Positions 1 to 5,231 of a stretch of 11,297 nt of DNA are shown here, piece after piece. This stretch comes from Chitinophaga pinensis (GTDB lineage Bacteria > Bacteroidota > Bacteroidia > AKYH767-A > OLB10). The stretch is taken from NCBI GenBank assembly GCA_945872015.1, contig CAMBYJ010000034.1, forward strand, positions 1 to 11,297. Reading direction: 5' to 3'. Each line of letters opens with the position of its first letter. Within the stretch, counting starts at the first letter, position 1. The notes under the pieces were generated by a model. It made no database searches, had not been told where the DNA came from, and saw nothing but the letters and a program-made list of their open reading frames with translations. The translations under genes were made by a program, and so were the position numbers.

Positions 1-957
1 AACATTGGTGCAGATATCGCAGGCATGGGTGCCGTAGGAAATTTATTGTTTCCATCAATTGATCAAAGTTATTTTTCGGTATTGTTCACCGTTATTTTAC
101 TGATAATGATTATTTACCTCCCCTATCAACGTATGGCATCGTTATTAAAGAACTTGTGCGTAGTAATGCTGGTATATTTCATCGTTCCTTTTTTGTATAA
201 ACAAGATCTATCGGCAATTATAAAAGCTACTTTTATTCCGTCCTTCGAATGGAGCAAAGCATATCTGATGGTAATAGTTGGTATACTTGGAACAACTATC
301 TCTCCTTATTTATTTTTCTGGCAAGCATCGGTTGAAGTAGAGGAAATGAAATCACGAAAAAAACATTTAATCGTGAATAAAAAAATTATTCATGAAATGA
401 AAAATGATGTCGATTTTGGAATGGCAATATCGGGATTAGTAATGTATTTTATAATTCTAACAACGGGCAGTGTTTTATTTCCTTCGGGGATTACGCAAAT
501 CGATACTGTAGAACAAGCCGCGTTAGCTTTAAAGCCATTGGCTGGTGACTTGACCTATTTATTATTTGCCATTGGTGTGATTGGAACTGGATTAATTGCT
601 ATTCCCGTATTAAGCGGATCATTGTCGTATATTTTTACGGAAACATTTGGATGGAAACAAGGATTAGATAAAAAATTTCACGAAGCAAAAGGATTCTATG
701 TGATTATTGCTATTTCATTATTGGTGGGGTTATCCATTAATTACATTGGCCTCTCTCCTATCAAAGCATTAATTTATACCGCCATTTTATATGGTATAAC
801 AGCTCCTGTATTAATTGCAATCATCTTGCACATCTCGAATAATAAAAGTGTGATGGGTGAATTTGTGAATGACAGAAAAACCAACATAATTGGATTTTCG
901 GCATTAATAATTATGAGTGTTGCAGCGGGAATGTTGATTTATTTTCAATTTAACTAA
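1..957 (+). CDS. NRAMP-family divalent metal transporter, C-terminal part (5' end outside window)
   Basis: The reading frame is already open at base 1 (it begins NIGADIAGMGAV), so the ATG at 25 is an internal methionine and the true start lies upstream. NRAMP (SLC11) proteins are inner-membrane proton-coupled importers of Mn2+, Fe2+ or related ions. The opening GADIAGMGAV and the following hydrophobic segments match the NRAMP core from about TM3 onward; about 318 residues and at least seven hydrophobic stretches remain. The TM6 metal-site region reads GTTISPYLFFWQ (codons near 289-324). Where canonical members have MPH, this one has SPY, so the metal-ligating methionine and the histidine are both replaced. 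This subtype is common in Bacteroidota, and its ion preference cannot be assumed to be Mn2+. The TM1 DPGN motif is outside the window. It ends with TAA at 955. Family call is firm; substrate is open. Confidence 0.9.
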   Translation, partial: NIGADIAGMGAVGNLLFPSIDQSYFSVLFTVILLIMIIYLPYQRMASLLKNLCVVMLVYFIVPFLYKQDLSAIIKATFIPSFEWSKAYLMVIVGILGTTISPYLFFWQASVEVEEMKSRKKHLIVNKKIIHEMKNDVDFGMAISGLVMYFIILTTGSVLFPSGITQIDTVEQAALALKPLAGDLTYLLFAIGVIGTGLIAIPVLSGSLSYIFTETFGWKQGLDKKFHEAKGFYVIIAISLLVGLSINYIGLSPIKALIYTAILYGITAPVLIAIILHISNNKSVMGEFVNDRKTNIIGFSALIIMSVAAGMLIYFQFN

Positions 958-1038
958 ATAAATTATCCTTTTTTAGTAATTATTACGGCTTTTGAAAATA
1001 AGATTTCACTTTTTAATAAATATGAAAAATTAACTGCG

Positions 1039-1046
1039 TACCTTGC
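1039..1046 (+). promoter_or_regulatory. possible -7 box for the lysine-rich cold-shock gene
   Basis: TACCTTGC lies 13 bases before the ATG at 1060 and is one base short of the Bacteroidota -7 form TAnnTTTGC. No TTG stands 19-21 bases upstream, so the assignment is weak. The surrounding gap (958-1059) is very A/T-rich and shows no hairpin or terminator for the transporter gene. Confidence 0.22.
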
Positions 1047-1059
1047 AAAAAAAATATTA

Positions 1060-1500
1060 ATGGCCAAATCAAGCAGCACATCTACTAAGAAAGATAGAGA
1101 AAAGCGAAAGCAAAAAGAACGTAAAGAAAAACTAGAGAAAAAGGCAGATCGTAAAACTACAAAGGCAAAGACATTCGATGAAATGATTGCCTATGTAGAT
1201 GAATTCGGACGAATCTCATCAACTCCACCGCCTCAACGACTACCTGTTGATCAGGAAAGTATTGAAATTTCAGTTACTCGTCAGTCAGCCAGTGAAGAAG
1301 CAGAACCAAAAACAGGAACTGTATTCTCTTTTGATGAGGCTAAGGGGTACGGATTTATAAAAGACGCTAATAGTAGTGATAGCATTTTTGTTCACTCATC
1401 TGCACTAACTACTCCGATTAAGGCAGGCAATAAAGTAACATTTGATGTTGAAAAAGGAGACCGTGGATTTTACGCGGTTAATGTGAAACTTGTGGTTTAA
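1060..1500 (+). CDS. cold-shock-domain protein with lysine-rich N-terminal extension
   Basis: This 146-residue protein has a highly charged N-terminus (about residues 8-37, dominated by Lys, Arg and Glu, probably helical), a proline-containing linker (about 50-65), and a C-terminal cold-shock domain (about 85-145). The domain carries both nucleic-acid-binding motifs, RNP1 KGYGFI (95-100) and RNP2 IFVHSS (109-114). Cold-shock domains bind single-stranded RNA or DNA; the basic extension would add non-specific nucleic-acid affinity or ribosome association, which is inference. Proteins of this size and layout occur widely in Bacteroidota. The start ATG at 1060 gives the usual MAKS-type N-terminus. 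It converges on a second cold-shock gene (1622-1813) whose domain is clearly related: both contain NVTFDVE or KVTFDVE and end in AVNVKL. Confidence 0.9.
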   Translation: MAKSSSTSTKKDREKRKQKERKEKLEKKADRKTTKAKTFDEMIAYVDEFGRISSTPPPQRLPVDQESIEISVTRQSASEEAEPKTGTVFSFDEAKGYGFIKDANSSDSIFVHSSALTTPIKAGNKVTFDVEKGDRGFYAVNVKLVV

Positions 1501-1560
1501 TAACCTTTGCTAAATTTTGATTACAACTTCGTAATAAATTTCTATAAAATATTTTTGGGT

Positions 1561-1602
1561 ATAAATAAAAAGCCCATCTAGGTTTTTACCAGGATGGGCT
1601 AG
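1561..1602. terminator. hairpin terminator shared by two convergent cold-shock genes
   Basis: The arms AGCCCATC (1571-1578) and GATGGGCT (1593-1600) pair perfectly, with a further GGT/ACC pairing (1581-1583 with 1588-1590) around a TTTT loop after a two-base mismatch on each side. On the minus strand the hairpin runs straight into TTTTTATTTAT, a good U tract for the compact cold-shock gene. On the plus strand only AGTGTTTATT follows, so termination of the 1060-1500 gene there is probably weaker. Confidence 0.8.
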
Positions 1603-1621
1603 TGTTTATTAAAGAATTAAA

Positions 1622-1813
1622 TTACGCTAACTTTACGTTAACTGCATTTAAACCTTTTTTACCGTTCTCGACATCAAAAGTCACATTGTCATTTTCACGG
1701 ATGTCATCTTTTAAACCACTTACGTGTACAAAGATTTCTTCTCCAGTTTCTGCGTCTTTAATAAAACCAAATCCTTTTGTTGAATTAAAGAATTTTACTA
1801 CTCCATTTTTCAT
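1622..1813 (-). CDS. CspA-type cold shock protein
   Basis: This is a compact 63-residue cold shock protein consisting of the single OB-fold domain. RNP1 is KGFGFI (13-18) and RNP2 is IFVHV (27-31); the start MKNGVVKFFN and the end NAVNVKLA are standard for the family in Bacteroidota. Such proteins act as RNA chaperones, melting secondary structure in mRNA at low temperature or during growth shifts. The length matches the usual 63-70 residues. The start is the ATG complementary to 1811-1813, preceded by an A/T-rich leader without a Shine-Dalgarno sequence. A candidate promoter at 1900-1930 would give an mRNA leader of about 80 nt, in keeping with the long leaders of cold-shock genes. The stop is followed within 25 bases by a hairpin terminator. 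Whether it is cold-inducible cannot be read from sequence. Confidence 0.95.
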   Translation of the reverse strand: MKNGVVKFFNSTKGFGFIKDAETGEEIFVHVSGLKDDIRENDNVTFDVENGKKGLNAVNVKLA

Positions 1814-1872
1814 TTTTTGATAATTTTAATTTATTGAACAACGAAGATACACTTAAAAACCATCTTTTCTAC

Positions 1873-1888
1873 ATTTATTCGAATAAAT
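1873..1888. repeat. perfect 16-bp palindrome in the csp leader
   Basis: ATTTATTC is followed directly by its complement GAATAAAT, with no spacer. It lies between the candidate promoter (1900-1930) and the cold-shock start codon, just downstream of the predicted transcription start. It could be an operator for a dimeric regulator or a leader hairpin; A/T-rich DNA also yields short palindromes by chance. Confidence 0.5.
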
Positions 1889-1899
1889 ATTATGGATTT

Positions 1900-1930
1900 C
1901 AAATATTTATACGAAAAATGACAATTCAAA
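1900..1930 (-). promoter_or_regulatory. candidate Bacteroidota-type promoter of the CspA-type gene
   Basis: Read on the minus strand, TTTG (complement of 1927-1930) is followed after exactly 19 bases by AATATTTG (complement of 1900-1907). This is a seven-of-eight match to the -7 consensus TAnnTTTG at the spacing used by the Bacteroidota primary sigma factor. Transcription would begin near 1893. A second -7-like box, TATCTTCG on the same strand nearer the gene, lacks a -33 partner. Confidence 0.45.
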
Positions 1931-1974
1931 TCATCTTTTTAGGTGCCAAACGACCGTTTATTTCAACAAAAAGC

Positions 1975-2424
1975 CTAAGCATCAGGAATATTCGGCTCCA
2001 CCAAGCATTTTAACTTATCTAACGATTCTTGCCATCCAAGATAGCACATTTCAGAAGGAATTACATCAGGAATTCCTTCTTGGGAGATGATAAGTTCTGT
2101 ACCACAAACAACTTTGCGGAATTCAATTCTGGTGATTATTTGCCCTGGTAAATTCGGATCATCAAATGCATCGGTATAAACTAAAAGCTCATTGGGAGTG
2201 ATTTCCAGGTACTCGCCACCAAAAGAGTGACTATTGCCTGATGTGAAATTGGTAAACGACATTTTATAATGTCCGCCTACTTTAAAATCCATTTCATGCA
2301 CCTTGCCAATAAATCCATTGGGAGGCATCCACGATGCTAATGCATCTGCTTCCACAAATGCTTTATAAACTTTTTCAGTACTCGCCTTTATGATTCGATG
2401 AAGTGAAATTTTATTGCCTGACAT
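1975..2424 (-). CDS. SRPBCC-family protein (AHSA1-like ligand-binding domain)
   Basis: This 149-residue single-domain protein belongs to the START/SRPBCC superfamily, in the branch annotated as activator of Hsp90 ATPase homologue 1-like. Family hallmarks are the start ISLHRIIKASTEKVYKAFVE (about 6-25), the SWMPPNG loop (31-37), the hydrophobic beta pattern VGGHYKMSF (49-57) and GGEYLEITPNELLVYTD (69-85), and the C-terminal helix with LGWQESLDKLKCLVE (129-143). The fold is a helix-grip with a deep hydrophobic pocket. Bacterial members are mostly uncharacterised, and the ligand here is unknown. The start is the ATG complementary to 2422-2424. A TACTTTTG box lies 20 bases upstream. It has the same orientation as the genes to its right but is separated from the integrase stub by about 110 bases, so it may be its own transcription unit. 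Confidence 0.9.
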   Translation of the reverse strand: MSGNKISLHRIIKASTEKVYKAFVEADALASWMPPNGFIGKVHEMDFKVGGHYKMSFTNFTSGNSHSFGGEYLEITPNELLVYTDAFDDPNLPGQIITRIEFRKVVCGTELIISQEGIPDVIPSEMCYLGWQESLDKLKCLVEPNIPDA

Positions 2425-2443
2425 GTTGTTATTTTATGAGAAG

Positions 2444-2451
2444 CAAAAGTA
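2444..2451 (-). promoter_or_regulatory. possible -7 box for the SRPBCC gene
   Basis: On the minus strand the eight bases read TACTTTTG, a full match to TAnnTTTG, about 20 bases before the ATG of the SRPBCC gene. No TTG is found 19-21 bases upstream, so only half of the promoter consensus is present. Confidence 0.3.
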
Positions 2452-2535
2452 GGATTAAATATTATTTCAGGATTTACTATTGCAACTTCAGTAAAAAGCA
2501 CTAGAAGAATTGCCGTTTGATAATTTACCATCGAT

Positions 2536-2823
2536 TCAAAAGAATCGTAATTGCTTGTAATGATTTTTATAGTTCAAAATAACTTTATTGTTTTTATAAA
2601 TATTTTTTGATTGAAAAACAGCAATCTCATTCCATGATTTCAAATCTTGAATATATTCTTCTCGATAATCTATCCACCAGCATCTTAATTCGGAACACCA
2701 TTGTGCTTTGTAATTCGATTTTATTTTGGCTATTAAATACTCGTTATATCTAAAATACAACAACCAAACGCGTCGTGAGCGAATGCATCCGGGACGTACC
2801 ATTATTTTAATTTTTGATTTCAT
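2536..2823 (-). pseudogene. N-terminal remnant of a tyrosine recombinase/integrase
   Basis: The 95-residue reading frame contains VWLLYFRYNEYLIAKIKSNY (about 19-38) followed by AQWCSELRCWWIDY (about 40-53). This is the pattern of the N-terminal arm domain of Bacteroidota XerC/XerD-type integrases: a 'LYFpYN.eLI..IK' stretch, then 'W....rcWyip' about 15 residues later. Complete enzymes are about 300-400 residues and end with a catalytic domain bearing R, H-x-x-R and Y. None of that is present, the reading frame stops at 2536, and no continuation appears in the 110 bases beyond it. The last 35 residues are lysine- and asparagine-rich and lose similarity. I read it as a truncated, probably inactive recombinase. 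It sits 36 bases downstream of yhcG in the same orientation and next to a 34-bp direct repeat. An independent small DNA-binding protein is the alternative. Confidence 0.6.
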
Positions 2824-2841
2824 CCTTCAAATAAATTATCA

Positions 2842-2875
2842 AAAAATCAGAATAGCCATTTACAAACGTTTAGTT
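2842..2875 (-). repeat. 34-bp direct repeat, copy A, overlapping the 3' end of yhcG
   Basis: On the minus strand this copy reads AACTAAACGTTTGTAAATGG followed by CTATTCTGATTTTT. It matches copy B (4070-4103) at 30 of 34 positions, and all four differences are C/T exchanges. It contains the last codons and TAA stop of yhcG (stop at 2860-2862) and ends 18 bases before the integrase stub. The two copies start 1228 bases apart and bracket the yhcG gene. Confidence 0.75.
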
Positions 2876-3999
2876 ATTATCGGTATCGTTTTATTTGTTT
2901 TTTTGACACTTTTATTATTTGTTTTTTTGACACTTTTATTATTTGCTTTTTTGATACTCCTGTTATTTGTTTTTTTGATGCTCGCGCTATTCGTTTTTTT
3001 GATGCTCTTGCTATTTGTTTTTTTGATGCTCTTATCATTAAAAACGCCTTGTAATTTCTTTTGCAAAACTCTTTTACTTGGTAATTGAGTTTTATACTCA
3101 GCAACCATAGTTGGCGACAAGCTTCTACTTAATGCGTATTCAACTACTTCATGATCTTTATCTTTACAAAGTAAAATACCGATACTCGGATTTTCTTTTG
3201 ATTTTCGAACATCACGATCCAATGCCTCCAAATAAAAATTCATTTGTCCGATATGCTCCGGTTTAAATTTATCAGACTTCAATTCAATGGCAATCAAACA
3301 ATGTAATGTTCGATGATAAAAAAGCAAATCAATAAAAAAATCACTATTGCCAACTTGCAGTTTATATTGTTCTGCTACGAATAAAAAATCTTTCCCAAAT
3401 TCAAGCATTACACTTTTCATTTGTTTTATTAATCCTGTTTGCAAATCCTTTTCATTATGCAAGTATGGCAGATTTAAAAATTCGAACACATAACTATCTT
3501 TAAAGGTATTTGTAATGTCATTTTGAAATTCTCTCACCAGTGGTGAGAGTTTTGCATTTCCTATCATTGTCCGTTCAAATAGACTAGCAGAAATTTGTCG
3601 CTCTAAGTCACGTTTACTATAGTTTTCTTTAACAGAGAGTTTTATATAAAACTCTCTTTCTTCAATAGTTCTACACCTCGAGAAGATTATTAAATTATTA
3701 GACCAACTCAAAACTCTCACCAGTGGTGAGAGTTTTGGTTGATCCTTGTAAGATTCATAAAACTGCTTCATTCGCCAAAGATTTTTATCAGAAAATCCTT
3801 TAAATTCAGGCTCGTTTTTTTGAATATAATTGGCTAATTCCATCACGACCCCATCGCCCCATTCCGACCGTTGAATTTTATTACTAATATGTTCACCAAT
3901 GCTCCAATACAGATTAATCATTTCTGTATTTACAGCTTTAATCACATTAAAACGAGCGTCTTTAATTAATCGGACTACATCCTTAAATCGTTTATCCAT
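2860..3999 (-). CDS. yhcG: YhcG-family (DUF1016) PDDEXK nuclease domain protein with repetitive basic tail
   Basis: This is a 379-residue protein. The N-terminal DUF1016 domain (about 4-165) includes INLYWSIGEHIS (28-39), GFSDKNLWRMKQFY (68-81), LSWSNNLIIFSRC (97-109) and REFYIKLSVKENYSKRDLERQI (115-136). The PDDEXK nuclease-like domain (about 167-310) has the putative catalytic set D224 in FFIDLLFYHR, then E239 and K241 in AIELK, plus GQMNFYLEALD (251-261) and SIGILLCKDKD (272-282). Nuclease activity is inferred from the family. After residue 322, where relatives normally end, comes a lysine-rich tail of six 8-residue repeats (K/A/R-S-I/V-K-K-T/A-N-x) and TIPIITKRL. The peptide KLSPLVR occurs twice (89-95 and 150-156), encoded by a palindromic DNA repeat. 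The gene is flanked by 34-bp direct repeats and followed by an integrase stub, which suggests horizontal acquisition. The ATG complementary to 3997-3999 fits the family N-terminus. Confidence 0.9.
   Translation of the reverse strand: MDKRFKDVVRLIKDARFNVIKAVNTEMINLYWSIGEHISNKIQRSEWGDGVVMELANYIQKNEPEFKGFSDKNLWRMKQFYESYKDQPKLSPLVRVLSWSNNLIIFSRCRTIEEREFYIKLSVKENYSKRDLERQISASLFERTMIGNAKLSPLVREFQNDITNTFKDSYVFEFLNLPYLHNEKDLQTGLIKQMKSVMLEFGKDFLFVAEQYKLQVGNSDFFIDLLFYHRTLHCLIAIELKSDKFKPEHIGQMNFYLEALDRDVRKSKENPSIGILLCKDKDHEVVEYALSRSLSPTMVAEYKTQLPSKRVLQKKLQGVFNDKSIKKTNSKSIKKTNSASIKKTNNRSIKKANNKSVKKTNNKSVKKTNKTIPIITKRL
2890..3033 (-). repeat. 24-bp minisatellite, six units, in the yhcG tail
   Basis: Six tandem 24-bp units encode the 8-residue repeats at residues 323-370 of the YhcG protein (KSIKKTNS, KSIKKTNS, ASIKKTNN, RSIKKANN, KSVKKTNN, KSVKKTNK). 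Each unit contains a run of about seven A on the coding strand. Copy number can change without a frameshift because the unit is a multiple of three, but the A runs could slip. A second minus-strand frame (2877-3104) also stays open through the array. Confidence 0.9.
3531..3554. repeat. palindromic repeat, copy 1, inside yhcG
   Basis: CTCTCACCA, central G, TGGTGAGAG form an inverted repeat, followed by TTTTG. These 24 bases are identical to bases 3714-3737. Here the outer arm is interrupted (ATT in place of AAA). It encodes KLSPLVR at residues 150-156 of YhcG, in a part of the protein that is variable in the family. Confidence 0.85.
3709..3737. repeat. palindromic repeat, copy 2 (perfect 29-bp palindrome), inside yhcG
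   Basis: Two 14-base arms (CAAAACTCTCACCA and its exact complement) surround a single central G. It encodes KLSPLVR at residues 89-95 of YhcG. It lies exactly 183 bases (61 codons) from copy 1, in the same reading frame. Such a palindrome could fold into a cruciform or an mRNA hairpin. Confidence 0.9.
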
Positions 4000-4069
4000 A
4001 ACGTAGAAAATTTACTTATAAGAAGCCATTGAAAAATGAACTTCTAATGCAGGCGCAAATAAACTAATT

Positions 4070-4103
4070 AAAAATCAAGATAGCCGTTTGCAAACGTTTA
4101 GTT
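4070..4103 (-). repeat. 34-bp direct repeat, copy B, between tsaC and yhcG
   Basis: On the minus strand this copy reads AACTAAACGTTTGCAAACGG followed by CTATCTTGATTTTT and matches copy A at 2842-2875 at 30 of 34 positions. It includes the 12-base palindrome CGTTTGCAAACG, which is degraded in copy A. It lies 34 bases past the tsaC stop codon and about 70 bases before the yhcG start, so the 138-base gap between those genes (4000-4137) is partly made of this element. Confidence 0.75.
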
Positions 4104-4137
4104 TTAAACAAATCAGCATTTTAAGATGTATACTGGC

Positions 4138-5163
4138 TCAGCCTTTAAAAGCAGCACGCTTCAGACGATCATTGATCGCTAATCCTAAATCGACTTCAGG
4201 TAATAAAAAAGCGTAAATCTGGTTTACACTTGAGTCAGCATCCAGCATGCGAAGAAAAGAAAACAAATTAGCCGCTGCTTCTTTATAATTAGCATTAATA
4301 GACAAATTAAAAACCTGCTCATTGCCTTTAGCATTGTAATCTCCAAAAACAATTATTGCTGTAGAATTATCAGATTGAAAATCGCTATTTGTATTATTTA
4401 AAAGATGTAATGGTTTTTGCGGAGCATAATGACTCTTTAACATGCCTGGTGCTTTAGGGTCAGAGGAAGAATTAATCTCAACTTTTATTTCTCCACATAT
4501 ATTGCGTATATCCTCAAGCGTTAGTCCTCCTAATCTATAGACAACTGGCAGTTCGCCTTCAAATCCAATGATTGTACTTTCAACACCAACTTCACAACTT
4601 CCGCCATCTAATATCATCGGGATTTTACTTTGCAACTGATCAAAAACATGTTGCGGCGTAGTAGGACTTATATATCCGAAGGGATTAGCACTTGGTGCTG
4701 CTAATGGAAAATTGAGTTGTTGAAGTAATTGTAATGTAAAAGGATGATTCGGCATACGAATACCAACAGTAGCTAAGTCGGAAGTTACTTCATAAGGAAT
4801 AATCTCTTGCTTTGGCAATACCACTGTTAACGGACCAGGCCAAAAGGCATCCATTAATTTTTGCGCATTTGCAGGAATATGTCGAGCGTACAACGACACA
4901 TCCGATTTATTTCCAATATGAACAATTAACGGATCGAACGATGGACGTTGCTTGGCATTGAAAATTTCAATCACTGCAGTTCTATCCAATGCATTGGCAG
5001 CCAAACCATACACGGTTTCTGTAGGAATTGCAACCAACTGCCCCTGTTCTAATAGAGACTTCGCCTTTTCAATTGAAGAAGAAATAATCGTTTCCACTGG
5101 ACGAAAATAAGGAATGTCAGTCAATAGTAAAGAGGCATCATAAACAAGACTAATAAGTATCAC
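4138..5163 (-). CDS. tsaC: L-threonylcarbamoyladenylate synthase, Sua5/TsaC long form
   Basis: The enzyme makes threonylcarbamoyl-AMP from threonine, bicarbonate and ATP, the first step of the t6A37 modification of ANN-decoding tRNAs in the cytoplasm. The YrdC domain (about 27-215) shows IPTETVYGLAANAL (46-59), the KxR motif in KQRPSFDPLIVH (71-82), PGPLTVVLP (109-117), SAN (158-160), DGG (186-188) and ESTIIG (195-200). After a linker, PGMLKSHYAPQKPL (239-252) opens the C-terminal Sua5 domain, so this is the long form rather than single-domain TsaC. The farthest upstream start in frame is a GTG at 5163, giving a 22-residue lead not usual in the family. A second GTG at 5097, beginning VETIISSSIEKAK, matches the typical N-terminus and may be the true start. 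It is divergent from the acyl-CoA dehydrogenase, with only 68 bases between them if the longer start is used. Confidence 0.93.
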   Translation of the reverse strand: MILISLVYDASLLLTDIPYFRPVETIISSSIEKAKSLLEQGQLVAIPTETVYGLAANALDRTAVIEIFNAKQRPSFDPLIVHIGNKSDVSLYARHIPANAQKLMDAFWPGPLTVVLPKQEIIPYEVTSDLATVGIRMPNHPFTLQLLQQLNFPLAAPSANPFGYISPTTPQHVFDQLQSKIPMILDGGSCEVGVESTIIGFEGELPVVYRLGGLTLEDIRNICGEIKVEINSSSDPKAPGMLKSHYAPQKPLHLLNNTNSDFQSDNSTAIIVFGDYNAKGNEQVFNLSINANYKEAAANLFSFLRMLDADSSVNQIYAFLLPEVDLGLAINDRLKRAAFKG

Positions 5164-5231
5164 ATTAAAATGACAACTAACCCTTGTTAATCATCGTAGT
5201 AATTTGCAGTTTTGTTTAAAATATTACATCC

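Noticed and set aside
1948..1959. Small inverted repeat AAACG-AC-CGTTT downstream of the SRPBCC gene as a terminator
   Set aside because: The stem has only five pairs and no U tract follows on either strand; it is too weak to list.
2532..2547. CGATTC-AAAA-GAATCG hairpin at the end of the integrase stub as a terminator
   Set aside because: The stem has six pairs and lacks a U tract; it overlaps the last codons of the stub and could be chance.
2890..3033. Short regular repeats as a possible CRISPR array
   Set aside because: The 24-bp units are directly adjacent with no unique spacers and keep a coding frame, so this is a minisatellite.
2726..3088. Plus-strand open frame with repeated hydrophobic LLLFVFL-like segments
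   Set aside because: It is the antisense of the yhcG minisatellite and of the integrase stub; the apparent membrane helices are just the complement of lysine/asparagine-rich repeats.
4070..4103. Copy B of the 34-bp repeat as the 3' end of a second, lost yhcG gene
   Set aside because: The stop codon of copy A is CAA here and the corresponding frame upstream is closed by a TAA within about 25 bases, with no yhcG-like codons seen. Duplication cannot be fully excluded.
2842..4103. A classical integron cassette with an attC site
   Set aside because: The repeats lack the paired R-box and long imperfect stem of attC sites; only the general layout of a gene plus a 3' repeat is similar.
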